This document shows, piece by piece, positions 1-10,413 of a DNA stretch of 64,000 bases; positions within the stretch are counted from its first letter, which is position 1; the number at the start of each line of letters is the position of its first letter. The DNA lies in the NCBI GenBank assembly GCA_033239525.1, contig BSYO01000024.1, positions 10,625,991 to 10,689,990 on the forward strand. The letters run 5' to 3'. The DNA comes from Nepenthes gracilis. Lineage: Eukaryota; Streptophyta; Magnoliopsida; Caryophyllales; Nepenthaceae. The notes below the pieces were generated by a model. It saw nothing but the letters and a program-made list of their open reading frames with translations, was not told where the DNA came from and did not search any database. Both the position numbers and the translations under genes were made by a program.

Positions 1-135
1 ATTTTTCACTTTGAAATTCAAAGAGGCACGCCATCATTACCCCTCGCCACGTGTCACTTGGCACTTCACTGTAGGAAAATCATAGGCTTTAGCTTCCCAA
101 GGCATGTGTCAGCCCGTCAATTGAGCATTAAATGC
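1..135 (-). promoter_or_regulatory. 5' flank of an antisense extra ORF in a Tat gypsy element (gene body off-window)
   Basis: Read on the minus strand, this stretch resembles the region 90-275 bases upstream of the extra ORF at 44259. Both share a CATCATTACC-like block next to a CCACGTGTC (G-box core CACGTG) and a CATTAAAT block at similar spacing. The gene it would drive runs off the left edge. In Tat-lineage gypsy elements an extra ORF lies antisense just upstream of the 3' LTR, which fits the LTR that follows here. The match is partial and by eye. Confidence 0.4.
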
Positions 136-380
136 TATGTAGAAGCCCAAAACGGCGGCGCTAAAAAGGTTTTGGACTCAAAAGAAGTTTTGGGACACTT
201 CTTCACCAGACCTTAAGCCGCATTGCTTCCGAGGATACACGTAGTCTCGGACTAGCGTCATTAAAAGCCGAAACCCAAAAGTGGACAGCCGTGTTTTTAA
301 TTCCTCGGACGTTCTTTTCAGGCTGTAGCACACACACGGACAAACTGTCACGGGAAAAGGCAGCCTCCCAAGAGGAGCAG

Positions 381-1404
381 TGATGCTATACCAAATGGTC
401 GAGGATCTCGGACCCTTTGGCATGGGTTGCCAGTGATGGGTTGCAATACTCCAGGGCCCATAAAGTACTGCCCAAAAGGATAGACGTAAGGCCCAAGAGG
501 CCTAGAGAACTAATCTGACCGAGATCCCATTTAAGCACAAAAGGCCGGAGGACATTAGACGCTCCTATGAACCTGGATTGACCCGAGAGGTCGATGCTTG
601 ACATCTTATGCTCGAGGACATTCCACGAGGAACCAGAGATCCTTCACTGATCAAGGGTGCAGTTTGCGCCCGGGAACTATCTAATGACGGACTGTATCTC
701 ATAACATGTGAGAACTATCTCTCTCAGTAAGTCCGCGGACTTGGGAGAAGGTCATATACGCAGCTTAAGGACGAGGGCAATTTCAGGACAGTCGAGAGCG
801 CCAGCTCAGAGACTTCACTGTTACCAAGGAGCACATAACCTCTACGACGTGTTGCCTCCACAGTAAATAATGACGCTCAGGGCATGCCTTGTCATTTCAA
901 GATTGACATCACAGGCCATTACGCCTGACACGATAAGGCCCAATCAGCGGCGCCGGCGGCTGGCCTCCCTGCATACGCCAGCGTGCCTGACACAGCCTGG
1001 CCCAATCAGTAGAGTAGGTGGACAGTCTCCCAACGTGCACCAGCAGCTACGTGGACCCCTCTTAAGGGATAAATCTCCCACTATAAATACCCAACTAGAA
1101 CACTGAAAAAGTGATGGGGAAAATTCTTGAAGAAGACTCCGAGAGAAAGAGAGAATAATCTTGCAACTTGTACTTGTAATGCTTCCACCCATAGTGAAGT
1201 ATTCTCCAGGCCTTGAGTCTTGTGGTTTTCCTTCCACATTCAAGGGGAAGCTTTCCACGTAAATCGCGGTGTGTTTTTTCTCTCTCTTCACCTTTCCACA
1301 CTCATATATTTGTTGCACGGGTTCCATCCGCTGGGGCACTCTGGCAGGTGCATGGCGTCATCACACATGATCGTTGTACGGAGGCCGAAATCAGGAACGC
1401 AACA
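381..1404 (+). mobile_element. Tat-type Ty3/gypsy 3' LTR
   Basis: The proposed LTR opens TGATGC at 381, after a purine-rich AAGAGGAGCAG, and closes GCAACA at 1404. It contains a TATA-like CTATAAATAC at 1081-1090, then a U5-like stretch with CCACGTAAATCGCGG near 1255 that is typical of plant gypsy LTRs. Its length of about 1.02 kb is close to the better-defined 1.07-kb Tat LTR at 42704-43770. The right end is firm because sequence quality changes abruptly to AT-rich. The left boundary is inferred from the distance to the antisense ORF promoter. The short ORFs inside (for example 944-1339 minus) are not genes. Confidence 0.65.
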
Positions 1405-2140
1405 TTTATTTACCTTCTTCTTTGGATCTTATTTTAAAATGGATTTAGCTATCCAAAAAAATGATCCAACAACTCTCTATGCATAAAAATTGATAATTCT
1501 CATATAAAGAAAGAAAGACAATAGATAAAAAATAATAATTTTTAATTTTTTTTAAAAAATAATTTCAAATATAAATTTAGATATATTATAAATATTTAAT
1601 TTTATATTATTGAATGTGAAATAAGTTAATGGTCTGTCAATTTGTAAATAGTTAAATAGTTAATGGATGTCTTATAAGTCAATTAATTGACGCCAATGTC
1701 CAATTTTTTTAAAAAAAATAAAAAAAAAAGCCTCTTAAAACAAAAACAAAAAAAACGATTAGACCCCAGATTGGTGTTCTTAAATCAGAAAAAAAGAACA
1801 ATATTCATAATAATTTTAATTTTAATTTTTTTCTTTTTTTAAATTCTATTTTCATACGAATTCATAATAAGAAAAAAAATCAAATTTTGTAGTTTCGTAT
1901 AACGTGATGCATGTATGATGTAAATAATCCAAATTAAATATTCACTCTAATTTTTAATTTTTATTTTTTTTTATTTTTGACATTATATTTTACACAAATC
2001 GTAAAGTCGATTCTGAACTAAAATCTGTTTTTAATTTATTGCATGTGATATTGCCAAATAATACATAAAACATCTTCACGATATCTTAGCATAGTCACAA
2101 TATGGGTAAGAAATAAAAAGTATAATTTTGGAAAAACCTT
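1405..2140. other. AT-rich spacer, no gene seen
   Basis: Homopolymer-rich AT sequence between the first LTR and the old Tat element. I see no ORF, RNA gene or recognisable repeat in it. Confidence 0.5.
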
Positions 2141-2499
2141 TTTAACAGTAAAACATTGAGCATAACATTGATCGGACTAACCCAACCCATCGGTCCAGCG
2201 AGCTCATGGCCAATAGATTCAAAATAGCAAAAAATGAGAGAGTATTGTCCCACCAATTAGGCCCAAGCTTAAAGAATGTAGTATTCAATCTTGACCAAAC
2301 TGTAATTAGGATAAATCAAAATTTAACAGGTGGTTAGGTGACTATTAAATCGAATATAAATTAGACCGAATTATATGTCCGAATGACGGCATATATGAGT
2401 GGTCGACCCAGTGGTTCATAGAATCTGCTATTAGCCTATGTGGGGGTTTTTGAACTAACAAATACTGATTGTCCACTATCAGTTTAACGTTTAAGTATT

Positions 2500-2787
2500 A
2501 TCAGTCTCCAATCAAGGAACACAGAGTATAGCTTTCTAACTACTTTTTCTACAATTATATGGAGTCATGTTCTCCACTTTGTCTCTCTCATACCCACAAT
2601 CTCTTCCATATTTTAGTTTTTTTTAAAAATATACTAACCTGAGTGTTTGAGAAAATTTTAAAGAGTGAATATTGATTCTTTTAAAGTTTTTAATTGCTAT
2701 TATGGTGTGTAAGATTCGGATAAAAAATTTAATAAGTAGATTCAAATTTTTTTAAATTTAAATTCAGATTTTATATACGTATCATCA
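2500..2787 (+). repeat. 5' LTR, 3' portion, of the old Tat element
   Basis: This segment aligns by eye with 17385-17654. Shared blocks include AACACAGAGTATAGCTTTCT versus AACATAGAGTATAACTTTCT, followed by the CTCTCTCATAC/CTCTCATCCT block, a GTGTGTAAGAT-like block and the terminal AATTCAGAT..ATACGT. The LTR end near 2784-2787 is followed by GTGTCGTCTATG, which resembles the GGCGCCGTCTGTGG sequence just inside Tat-type 5' LTRs. The start of the LTR is not visible to me; it may reach back to about 2150. Confidence 0.6.
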
Positions 2788-3469
2788 GTGTCGTCTATGA
2801 AAAATATATTCAAGCAACTTGTTCCTACTTAAACAAAATCACACTTATAAAGATCCATGAACCGATAATTCTTAACAAATTGATTATCATGGTAAACATA
2901 AGAGTGCATAGACAGTTGAGCCAATTGCCAAAGAATGTCTCCTCATGCAGTGTCTTTCCAAAAGAACATAGCCAAGGAAATGCTTATTTGCTAGTCCCAT
3001 TGAACATTGGAGCCATGGCTTCTCAACTTTAAGATATATTAAGAATGTTGAAATCCTTCAAGGATATTATTTGATGAACAAATTCATTGAGTTAAAATCC
3101 TTCGCCCATAAGTTTCGACCTTAAACAAAAGGTTGAAACGTGAGAAAGTAACCTCTAGGGGAGCCATTATTGGCAAAAGTCATCCATCGCCCACAAGACG
3201 CAAAATTGATTTATTTCATCCCGGCTCAAATGATGTTTCAATTTTGAGGTCAAGGGAAAAATTCTAGAGCGACGAAATACCTGGTATACTAGGATTTTCG
3301 TACGACATTACTACCGAGAGTTAGGGTCATACATTAGTATGCTTCGCACACTTCTGTTTAAGTAGATACTAGTTGTATCTATCAATCATTTATAGTTGAA
3401 AGTTTTATCCAATGCTAAAAGGATTGCCTCTGTGATTGAGACGGAGGAGCTCATTAAAAATGACAAAGC

Positions 3470-4110
3470 AATAGGTCTTTAGAGAAAGCTTTGTTGGCCA
3501 AATGACCCAACTAGGTCGTATCCCATTTACCTTGGAATTAAAGAAGTATAGGCTCTCCTATAAGTTCAAAATGCCCATGGTAGAGTCACATGATGAAAGT
3601 ATCGATCCGACAAATTACATAGACCACTTTCACATATTGTTTGACTTCTAAAATCTAGAGGATATAGCATTATGCCTTTATTTTTTTTAACTTTAAATAG
3701 AGACGTAAGGATTTGGCTTTATAGGCTAAAACTAAATTGTATTTGGACATTTCAAGAACTAGCCAACTAGTTATTCTGTTATTTTGCCTCCAGTTAAATG
3801 GAAAATATGCAATTCTGGTACTTGGTCAAGATTAAACAAACTCTCAACAAAAGCTTAAAGCTTTTTTTAGCCTAATAAAGGCAAGGATGATGAATATATA
3901 CCAAGCAACCATGTAAATGGATCATTAATATGGTGTCCACAAAATCCACCGACACAACAATTCTAGAGCATCTGAATGAAGCTTCCTCCAATAAGAGGAA
4001 GAAGATATGGTTAGTGAAAGAAGTTGTTAATTTAGCGATGACAATATGACTCATGTAATTGCTCCCCATTTTTACAGTTTTATTGTATTTGCACTCATTT
4101 TGAACAAAAT
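3470..4110 (+). pseudogene. Decayed gypsy gag remnant (Tat type)
   Basis: A translation broken by many stops and frameshifts keeps the order of gypsy gag landmarks. Around 3560-3660 it reads FKMPMVESHDESIDPTNYID, then HFHILFDF. Family members have a 'Y/F-DG..DP..H...F' block there, followed by LTLKG.AR.W...L; the equivalent of the latter is seen near 3690-3730 across a frameshift. The sequence continues to a block ending near 3905. Gag would form the virus-like particle of the element. No part can be translated intact. It matches the plus orientation of the enclosing element and lies just inside its 5' LTR. Confidence 0.55.
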
Positions 4111-5604
4111 CAAATACTAACAATTAAAAAAATATTTATTAATAATTGAAACTTAATGAATATCTCTATTTTGATACATTCTTTAAATTGGGATTAAAAT
4201 ATAATCAAATAAATTCATCAAATGGATAGCTTTATGAGTTAGATAATGAGCTAGTCTAGATTAAGAGGATCATATTATAAGGTATAGATTTTGAAATATC
4301 ATTTTAATGATGATTCATTTAGTTAAACCAATAGATTTTTAATGTTTATTGAAGATTTGGGATAAAAAGTTAAATTTTATACCGAAATAAGTTAGACCAA
4401 GTAATACTCAAATTACTTCTTAAGTGTGCTTTAAAAGTGCACGTGTATGTTTAAGGCAAAATATTGACGCTTGAATTGTATTTGATATAACACTTGTAGC
4501 TGGTGTGTTTATACCTTAATGTCTGTTCGATTCCCGACTGATGCTCATGAGTTAATATTTTATATAAATAGGTGTCTTAAATGATTTTAGGTTATTTTTA
4601 GTCAACTTTTAAGAGGGGAGAGAAAGAGTAAAGGAAAAGAAAGAAAAGAAGAAAGATAAAGAAGAAGAGAAAAATTAAGATAATATTAAAAAATCTTTGG
4701 ATAAAATCAAGTAAAGACAATTGTATTCAGGTCCTTTATTTCTTATTATTGTTCTTTTTTTTACAATTTTTGGATATTTTTATTTTAAATATTTATGTAT
4801 ATCTTAATTTGATAATTAAACTATTTTAAACTTTGTATGAATATAATCTGACTCTTACTTTATACAATATATATTCTAAATTTATACAAATTATATTTAA
4901 ATATTAAAATTTTATTTAACATTTTTACGTACTTTTTAATTTTAAAAATATACTTTTGCGTGTTTTGTATTACTACATAATTTTTTATGCATATTTATAT
5001 TTTACAGAAATTACATAAACTATCTTGATTTCATAAAATTTCTATATAAATGCTTATACATGTTTATAAACTAAACAGTAAGGTTTCTGTATATTTCTAA
5101 ATTACTGATAGCCCTCTCAAAAGCATTAACATTTTCGTTCATTTGTAAATCTCTTAAAATTCATCAGCTGGTGCATTAGACGATCAGGTTATAAAAAATA
5201 TTAGTAATGATGCAAACTGTATTTATTAACTACGCTTCAATAGAGTGAAAATTACTCCATTTGGATTGAAAAAGTTTATTGGCCAAAGGTAGGCCCTTTA
5301 ATTTTCTCAGCAACTGTGCTAATTGATTTTTTTTTTTGGTGTTATGGTAGAATTATGAAATCTCCAAGTTACAACGTGGGGTTGATAGATACATGAATGT
5401 GGTATGCGTGCTTCTATTGTGATCAATTATTGTACCTATTTTGCCATTCTTCCTTTGCTTTTCGTGGGAAGAGAAGTAAATTGCTGAAATTTAATTATGG
5501 AAAAAAAGGAAAGAAAAAAAAATGTAATTCTCTGTAATATATTTATATATACTGTACTATTAAATTCAGTGAAATTCTTTGTTACATTTAGAGTTTTTCC
5601 TTTG
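4111..5604. other. AT-rich interior, nothing recognised
   Basis: AT-rich sequence with a GA-rich patch near 4610-4680. No coding motif, RNA gene or LTR boundary was recognised. It may be unrecognisable interior of the Tat element or a later insertion. Confidence 0.4.
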
Positions 5605-5855
5605 AAGGCACTTGTTAAGCATGAAGATAATCCAATTGACTTGAGTCGTGATGTTGGTCTTATTGGATGAGTATAATTTAAAATTTTTTATCTACAGGTC
5701 TTGAAATATTTTTAAATTTAAAATGTTTAAAGGCGCTTGTTGAGCATGAAGATGATCCAATTGATTTGAGTTGTGATGTTGGTGTTATTGGTTTGTAATA
5801 ATTTTAAAATTTTCATCTATAGATCGTGAAATATTTTTATATTTAAAATGTTTGA
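5605..5855 (+). repeat. Two-copy tandem duplication, 125-bp period
   Basis: The block beginning AAGGCACTTGTTAAGCATGA at 5605 recurs at 5730 as AAGGCGCTTGTTGAGCATGA. Both continue through AGATRATCCAATTGA, GTTGGTSTTATTGG and a shared AT-rich tail ending with AAATATTTTTAWATTTAAAATGTTT. A handful of substitutions separate the copies. It is a direct tandem duplication of unknown content. Confidence 0.8.
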
Positions 5856-6263
5856 TTCTACTTAATTCAAAATTCATATTTCTATTCTGTAAAAATGTCT
5901 AAAATGCTAATAGATGGTATGCTTTTGTTTAGGTCAGCAATAGTTAGGAAGAAGTAAACGTGTGCTCATGAGCTACTTTTTATCTGAAAGTCTCTACTCA
6001 AATCCTGTCATCATGTATGTTTTGCATTCAAAGAGTCAGTTAAAGACCAAGTTCTATTAGTAGTATGAGTGATTGTCTTCATTCATCTCATATAAGTTGT
6101 TCTTTATGAGTAGGAATGCCAGATGTGACTAATAAGATATATAAAGCCATTAATAAATTGTTTGTCGCTCATCTGTATGAAGATGTAGAAGAGCAGGCGG
6201 ATGAGAAAGCTGTTGGGATCACTCCTCTATGGAAATACTTAAGACTTGAATAGAGCACGAATG
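5856..6263. other. Spacer before the copia LTR, nothing recognised
   Basis: No gene or repeat recognised. A short open stretch near 6118-6250 on the plus strand (start MPDVTNKIYKAINKLF) has no family I recognise and ends in a stop just before the copia LTR. Confidence 0.35.
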
Positions 6264-7060
6264 TGTTGGGAGGAAGAAATTTCGGTCAAATGAGTTGACC
6301 AGAGTCAACTCTTTCGGTCAATATATTGACCGTCACAAGTTGTGAGTCGTTTGAAGGAGCGGGACGGGCTACTTTGACCGGTCAACGATGTGGTTGACTG
6401 GCTAATGTGAAGCGATGGATAATAGTGTTGACATGTCGTATTTAGGAGATTTGAACGACTGTCATGCCCAAAAGGTGTACAGTTGACCTACCCTTTTTGG
6501 TAGTTGGTAGAAATCATTCTCGAAACTCCAAAGGCTGATCGATCTGCAGGAACAGACATGCGTCGCCTGCTGCAGGATCAGGCATGCGCATGAAGGAACA
6601 CCTCGGAAGTTGAGCACCAACCACCAAGCTATGGTGAGGGATGTGTGTATATGTATGTATACTTTGCACATAGCAAAGTGGAGTTAGAGAGGTACAAGGC
6701 AAGAACAAGAAGAAATAGAAGACACTGGCCAAGTTAAGAGAGAGAGTGTAACAGAGGAGAGAAAAAAAAAAGAAAGAGCGTTGTGAGTGAAACAAGTGTG
6801 AGAGCTTTGTTTACTTTGCACTGTTCTTATTTTCGCCTCCTATAACTTTCTCATACTTGGTGATCCTTTGTGGATTTAGTATCCCGTAATTTTTTTCTTA
6901 ATTTACAAGGATTTTTTCTCGTAAAATTTGCTGTTTGATTCTTTTCTCCTATCTCTACTTTACAGTGCTCATTGTGCCTTATTAGTTAGTTGTCCATTCT
7001 GACCGATAGGTGAAACTGTTCTTGGATTCTGGTAAGTAGGTTGCCCGTTGCCTGCCAACA
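6264..7060 (+). mobile_element. Ty1/copia 5' LTR
   Basis: The 797-bp segment begins TGTTGG and ends CCAACA, a perfect 6-bp terminal inverted pair. It is followed two bases later by TAATATCAGAGAGAG (7063-7077), a degenerate form of the TGGTATCAGAGC primer-binding site complementary to initiator tRNA-Met used by copia elements. Its 5' part is packed with TTGAC/GTCAA motifs (see the regulatory entry). The matching 3' LTR is not in the window, so the element is truncated. Confidence 0.8.
6276..6486. promoter_or_regulatory. W-box-like TTGAC cluster in the copia LTR U3
   Basis: At least nine TTGAC or GTCAA cores lie in about 210 bp. They include the palindromes GGTCAATATATTGACC at 6316-6331 and TTGACCGGTCAA at 6374-6385. 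TTGACC/T is the core bound by plant WRKY transcription factors, and stress-responsive U3 regions are known for tobacco Tnt1 and Tto1. The motif density is seen directly; WRKY control is inferred. Confidence 0.5.
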
Positions 7061-7095
7061 AGTAATATCAGAGAGAGGTTGACAAATCCGTCTGA

Positions 7096-7404
7096 ATGAC
7101 ATCGTCATCCTCAAAGAACTTGCAATTTAGTGTAGAACAGTTCAATGGGTAGGGCAACTTCATCCTCTGGCAGGAGAGGGTGAAGAACATCTTAACGAGA
7201 GAAGGAATAATCAAAGCACTGAGGAAGAAAGAAGATAAGTCAAAAAGCCTATCAGAGGAGAACTGGCAAGATAAACGAGATCTTGCCAATTACACTATCA
7301 AACTATGTCTGGTGGATAATACGCTTCAGGAGATCCTTTGCTTGATTGATCCGGCGGAGGTGTGGGAGAAGCTTAAAAACCGATACAAGTCCAAATCCTT
7401 TTGA
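7096..7404 (+). pseudogene. Copia gag N-terminus, truncated, with an in-frame stop
   Basis: Starting at the ATG at 7096, the frame gives about 102 residues of a Tnt1-type copia Gag. It reads MTSSSSKNLQFSVEQFNG, an in-frame TAG, then GNFILWQERVKNILTREG, and later a WQDKRDLANYTIKLCLVDN block and AEVWEKLKNRYKSKSF. The usual family landmarks are present in order: F.G..NF..W...V...L, then 'ARSTIRLCLSD', then 'AELWEKLE..Y..KSL'. Gag would form the particle. The frame ends at 7404, where sequence of a different element (minus-strand gypsy) begins, so the copia body is lost. The TAG and the truncation make it non-functional. It lies 36 bases past the LTR, as expected. Confidence 0.75.
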
Positions 7405-7859
7405 ACTTAGATCTTTCCAGCTCAACCATAGCTGTTGATGACCTCATTAGCTCCCGAACTTCCATCCAATTAGCTTCCGAACTTTCATCCAATCAGCCGA
7501 GACTCTAATGAGAGAACTCTCGATAACATGCTTCCTCTTGCACGTGCAATGGAGAAAAACACTTGTGTAAAATCTTTAAGATTGCTTACTCGATTGCTTC
7601 CAACTTCATAACAGATCATCTAAAAAGGACCTTCATCTCTAATCTTCATAAGAACTTCTCCTATAAATGGAAGCTTAGTTCAAAGAAAATCCCTCTAGCC
7701 CAATCCTCATACTGGCATTCTCGCCACGGCACCTTCATGTAAAATCCTCCAGATTGTGCTGCATCTCCAAACTTTTCTTTGGATAAAGCACCCGATCATG
7801 CAGAATCCGAACATATCTAGATCTTTCTCAGAAACATCACTGAGCGACCCTATCATTCT

Positions 7860-9000
7860 GATATATCAGGGATCGGCAACATTGACACCAACGACACCCT
7901 ATTATTCAATTACTGAAAACTTTTCTCACAAGGATCACTTCAATTAATTACTAATCGCTTCTATTCCAAGTGCGCCATCAACACTGCAAATCCTCGAGAA
8001 ACATTCAATGAAACTCTCATCATAACCAACCAGATCCAAGAAACTCTACACCCCATGACTTTAGCCAACTTTTCCAAATTCACCATTGCTTTCATCTTCT
8101 TCAAATTTTTAAATATTACATTAAGAAATATGTGACCCAAAATGACGCATTCTCATAATTTGCAGCAGATTTTTCAATCAGGTCTCACAACTCTTAAAAT
8201 CTTTCAAATAAATTAGAACATTCATTAATAAGATCACTACAAATAAAGCCATCATAACTGATCCAAGCACAATCAGAACCCCAATCGATAATATTCATAA
8301 AGATGCTAAAATATTGGACAACCCAAAAGTAATATCAGGATTTCACAATAGCTACACCTTGATCTAAGAGCTGTCCTATGCACATCCTTCCACTGAATCC
8401 TCAATTAAGGATACTTTGAACATAGCTTAATCTTAGAGAAAACCCAAATTTCTTAAATAGATCTGATAAATCTTCAATCTTTGAGAGCTGATACATATTC
8501 AATTTCCAGATAATCTAAATATAAATCCATCGATCAATTTTTCTTCATTGGAGAGTACTAAAGCACCCCATGCCAATACACTTGGCCAAACAAAATCCTT
8601 CTCAAACAGATTTTACAATTCTTGTTTCAATTTCTTCAATTCAAACAAGACTACTTAATATGGAGCCTTCAAAATATACGTAAATTCAAGCACAATATCG
8701 AAAATAAATTTGATCTCTTGATCCAAGAGCAATCAATTTGAATCCTCTAAAAATATCTTCAAACTCCGCAGATAACTAAAATGTTTTCAATGGTCAGGGA
8801 ATAGCTCCCAGATGTGACCATATATGCCAAATAGGCTGAGTACTTATCTCTCAACAGATGACTCGTTACACTAAGATCAACCCTTAAACCTTCTTACTGA
8901 TTCTTACTTAGAACCCAAAAGACTCATATCCTAAACGTCTCGAATCCGAACGCCTAAAATTCGAACAATCATTTGATAAATGGCATATCTAGCCGTAATT
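7860..9000 (-). pseudogene. Ty3/gypsy protease-RT remnant
   Basis: Minus-strand frames, broken by many stops, follow the gypsy pol order. The linker reads LRDKYSAYLAYMV (family: LL.KGCE.YLA.V) near 8.85 kb. The RT core has SMDLYLDYLEI (family: S.RLCIDYRELN), then FSKIKLCSKYP.LRIQWKDVHRTALRSR (family: FSKIDLRSGYHQLRI...I.KTAFRTRYG) near 8.3-8.45 kb. The RT end at about 7.95-8.05 kb has VEFLGSGWL..EF (family: VRSFLGLAGYYRRF) and SDPCEKSFQ.LNNRVS (family: C..SFQ.LK..L). The catalytic FVDD block is not preserved. It once encoded the reverse transcriptase of the chromovirus-like element and is dead. Confidence 0.65.
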
Positions 9001-9399
9001 TAAAGCAGACTTCATTTCTGACAAAGTAAACACGTCTCGCATACTTCTTTTCGTAAAACTTATAGGCTGACTTCACAAACTGAAACTTCGAAGAGGAAGA
9101 CATTGCTTTATCTAACTCTCTTTTAGCTTATCCTTTGAAGGATAAATGAATTGATCTTATGAGCACTGACTCCAATACTCTGATTTCTTCTGAAAATGCT
9201 TCTCTTGAAGCTGCTCCTACTCGATCAACAGGGCCTAGTCCAGTTCCTCGTCATGAGTCCAAAGTCAGAACAGCGCCAACTGCTTCCAAATTGAATTTTG
9301 AAGTCCTCAACTACTATCATGTTTTAACAAATCTTTTAAATTCTTCAATATCTTCTTGAGTATTGCTTTAGAAGAACGAACCACGAACTCTTTGTCCTT

Positions 9400-10395
9400 C
9401 GATTATTCAACGATGAAAGATTTACGGGGATGATTATCCATCCGATCGCAGCAACTATAGGGAATAGACAACCCTTGAGTCTTCCTCTCACTCTAGTCGT
9501 AACTTTGAACCTTTACACGATCAGCATCTTCGCTGCCAGCAAAATCATACTTACACTTCATTATCCTAACTTCAAGCAGAAGTTGCCCCACCAAGACTCT
9601 ACAACTTCTCTTACAAAGAGAAACGAGTTAATTTGACATAAACTTCTTCATTTTCATATGAGGCTTCCAATCTTAACAAATCTTCATTCCTTCATAGGGA
9701 TACAAAGATCACTTCTCACTTTATGCATGCCATTCTTGCACAGAGCCATGCTAATCTTCTCTATATTATTCCAATTTTATCGGATGTCTCCGAAGAGACA
9801 TTTCGAATGATATCCTCATTCTTCTGGACCAAGATAAGGCGTTGAAAGTCCTACCATCGACATGCCTACAATAACTCGGCCATCATTATTGTATATCGAC
9901 CCACTCAGGGTCTCAAACCACCACTACCCTACACAAGTACTTTTATTCTTTCCCTTCATCATCTCCACTTTAACCGCTTACCTTTCTCTTGGCCAAAATC
10001 TTCTTCTATTTTGTGAGATTTCAAACCAACTCTATCACCTACTCTGCCGACTAAAATCCCCTTCTGCTCCATGAGATTTCAGACCGGCACTATCTAAGGT
10101 CACTACTTCTCTTCTAAAATCATAAAACCCAATAAAACCTTCACATATTAGTAGAAACCAAACAAAATCCTTCTGCTGCTATATCAATTCACCTATTATG
10201 TCGCTCGTGAGACTCATTATAATTAGATGATCATCCTTTTAATCCAAACCCAAACCTTCAATACCCAACCTTTCGATTTAAACCCAAGCCTCCACAACTG
10301 AACTATTCTAATATCTATCAAAGACAGTACTTATTATGTCAAAATATTCTGTCAATTATTATCTAAAATGGCTCAAAATACCTCTCCTTATGACT
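9400..10395 (-). pseudogene. Decayed gypsy gag region
   Basis: This is the stretch between the PBS-like site and the protease/RT remnant, where gag belongs. Near 9.58-9.61 kb a minus-strand frame gives REVVESWWGNF, resembling the gag 'A..WW' motif. No longer frame survives. A U6-like sequence lies on its upstream side at 9700-9799. Confidence 0.4.
9700..9799 (-). pseudogene. U6 snRNA-like pseudogene inside the gypsy gag region
   Basis: On the minus strand the sequence opens GTCTCTTCGGAGACATCC, followed by GATAAAATTGGAATAATATA, GAGAAGATTAGCATGG, and a CAAGAATGGCATGCATAAA block ending near GAAGTGATC. This follows plant U6 from its 5' stem-loop to about its 3' end. Most differences are C to T or G to A. 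The ACAGAG box reads ATAGAG, while the AGC triad is kept. Upstream I find neither the plant USE nor a properly placed TATA box, and downstream no T-run. I read it as a retro-pseudogene or template-switch capture, not an active gene. Confidence 0.8.
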
Positions 10396-10413
10396 TCTCT
10401 CTGATATCACTTC
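10396..10413 (-). other. Primer-binding-site-like sequence
   Basis: Reading on the minus strand right after the LTR end (..CGTAACA), the sequence is GAAGTGATATCAGAGAG. This is a degenerate TGGTATCAGAGC complementary to initiator tRNA-Met. It fixes the orientation of the element as minus and the LTR 3' end at 10414. Confidence 0.65.

Noticed and set aside
944..1339. 131-residue minus-strand frame
   Set aside because: It lies entirely within the LTR, overlaps frames on the other strand, and has no protein family pattern.
9700..9799. Functional U6 snRNA gene
   Set aside because: There is no plant USE, no correctly placed TATA and no T-run terminator, and the ACAGAG box is mutated.
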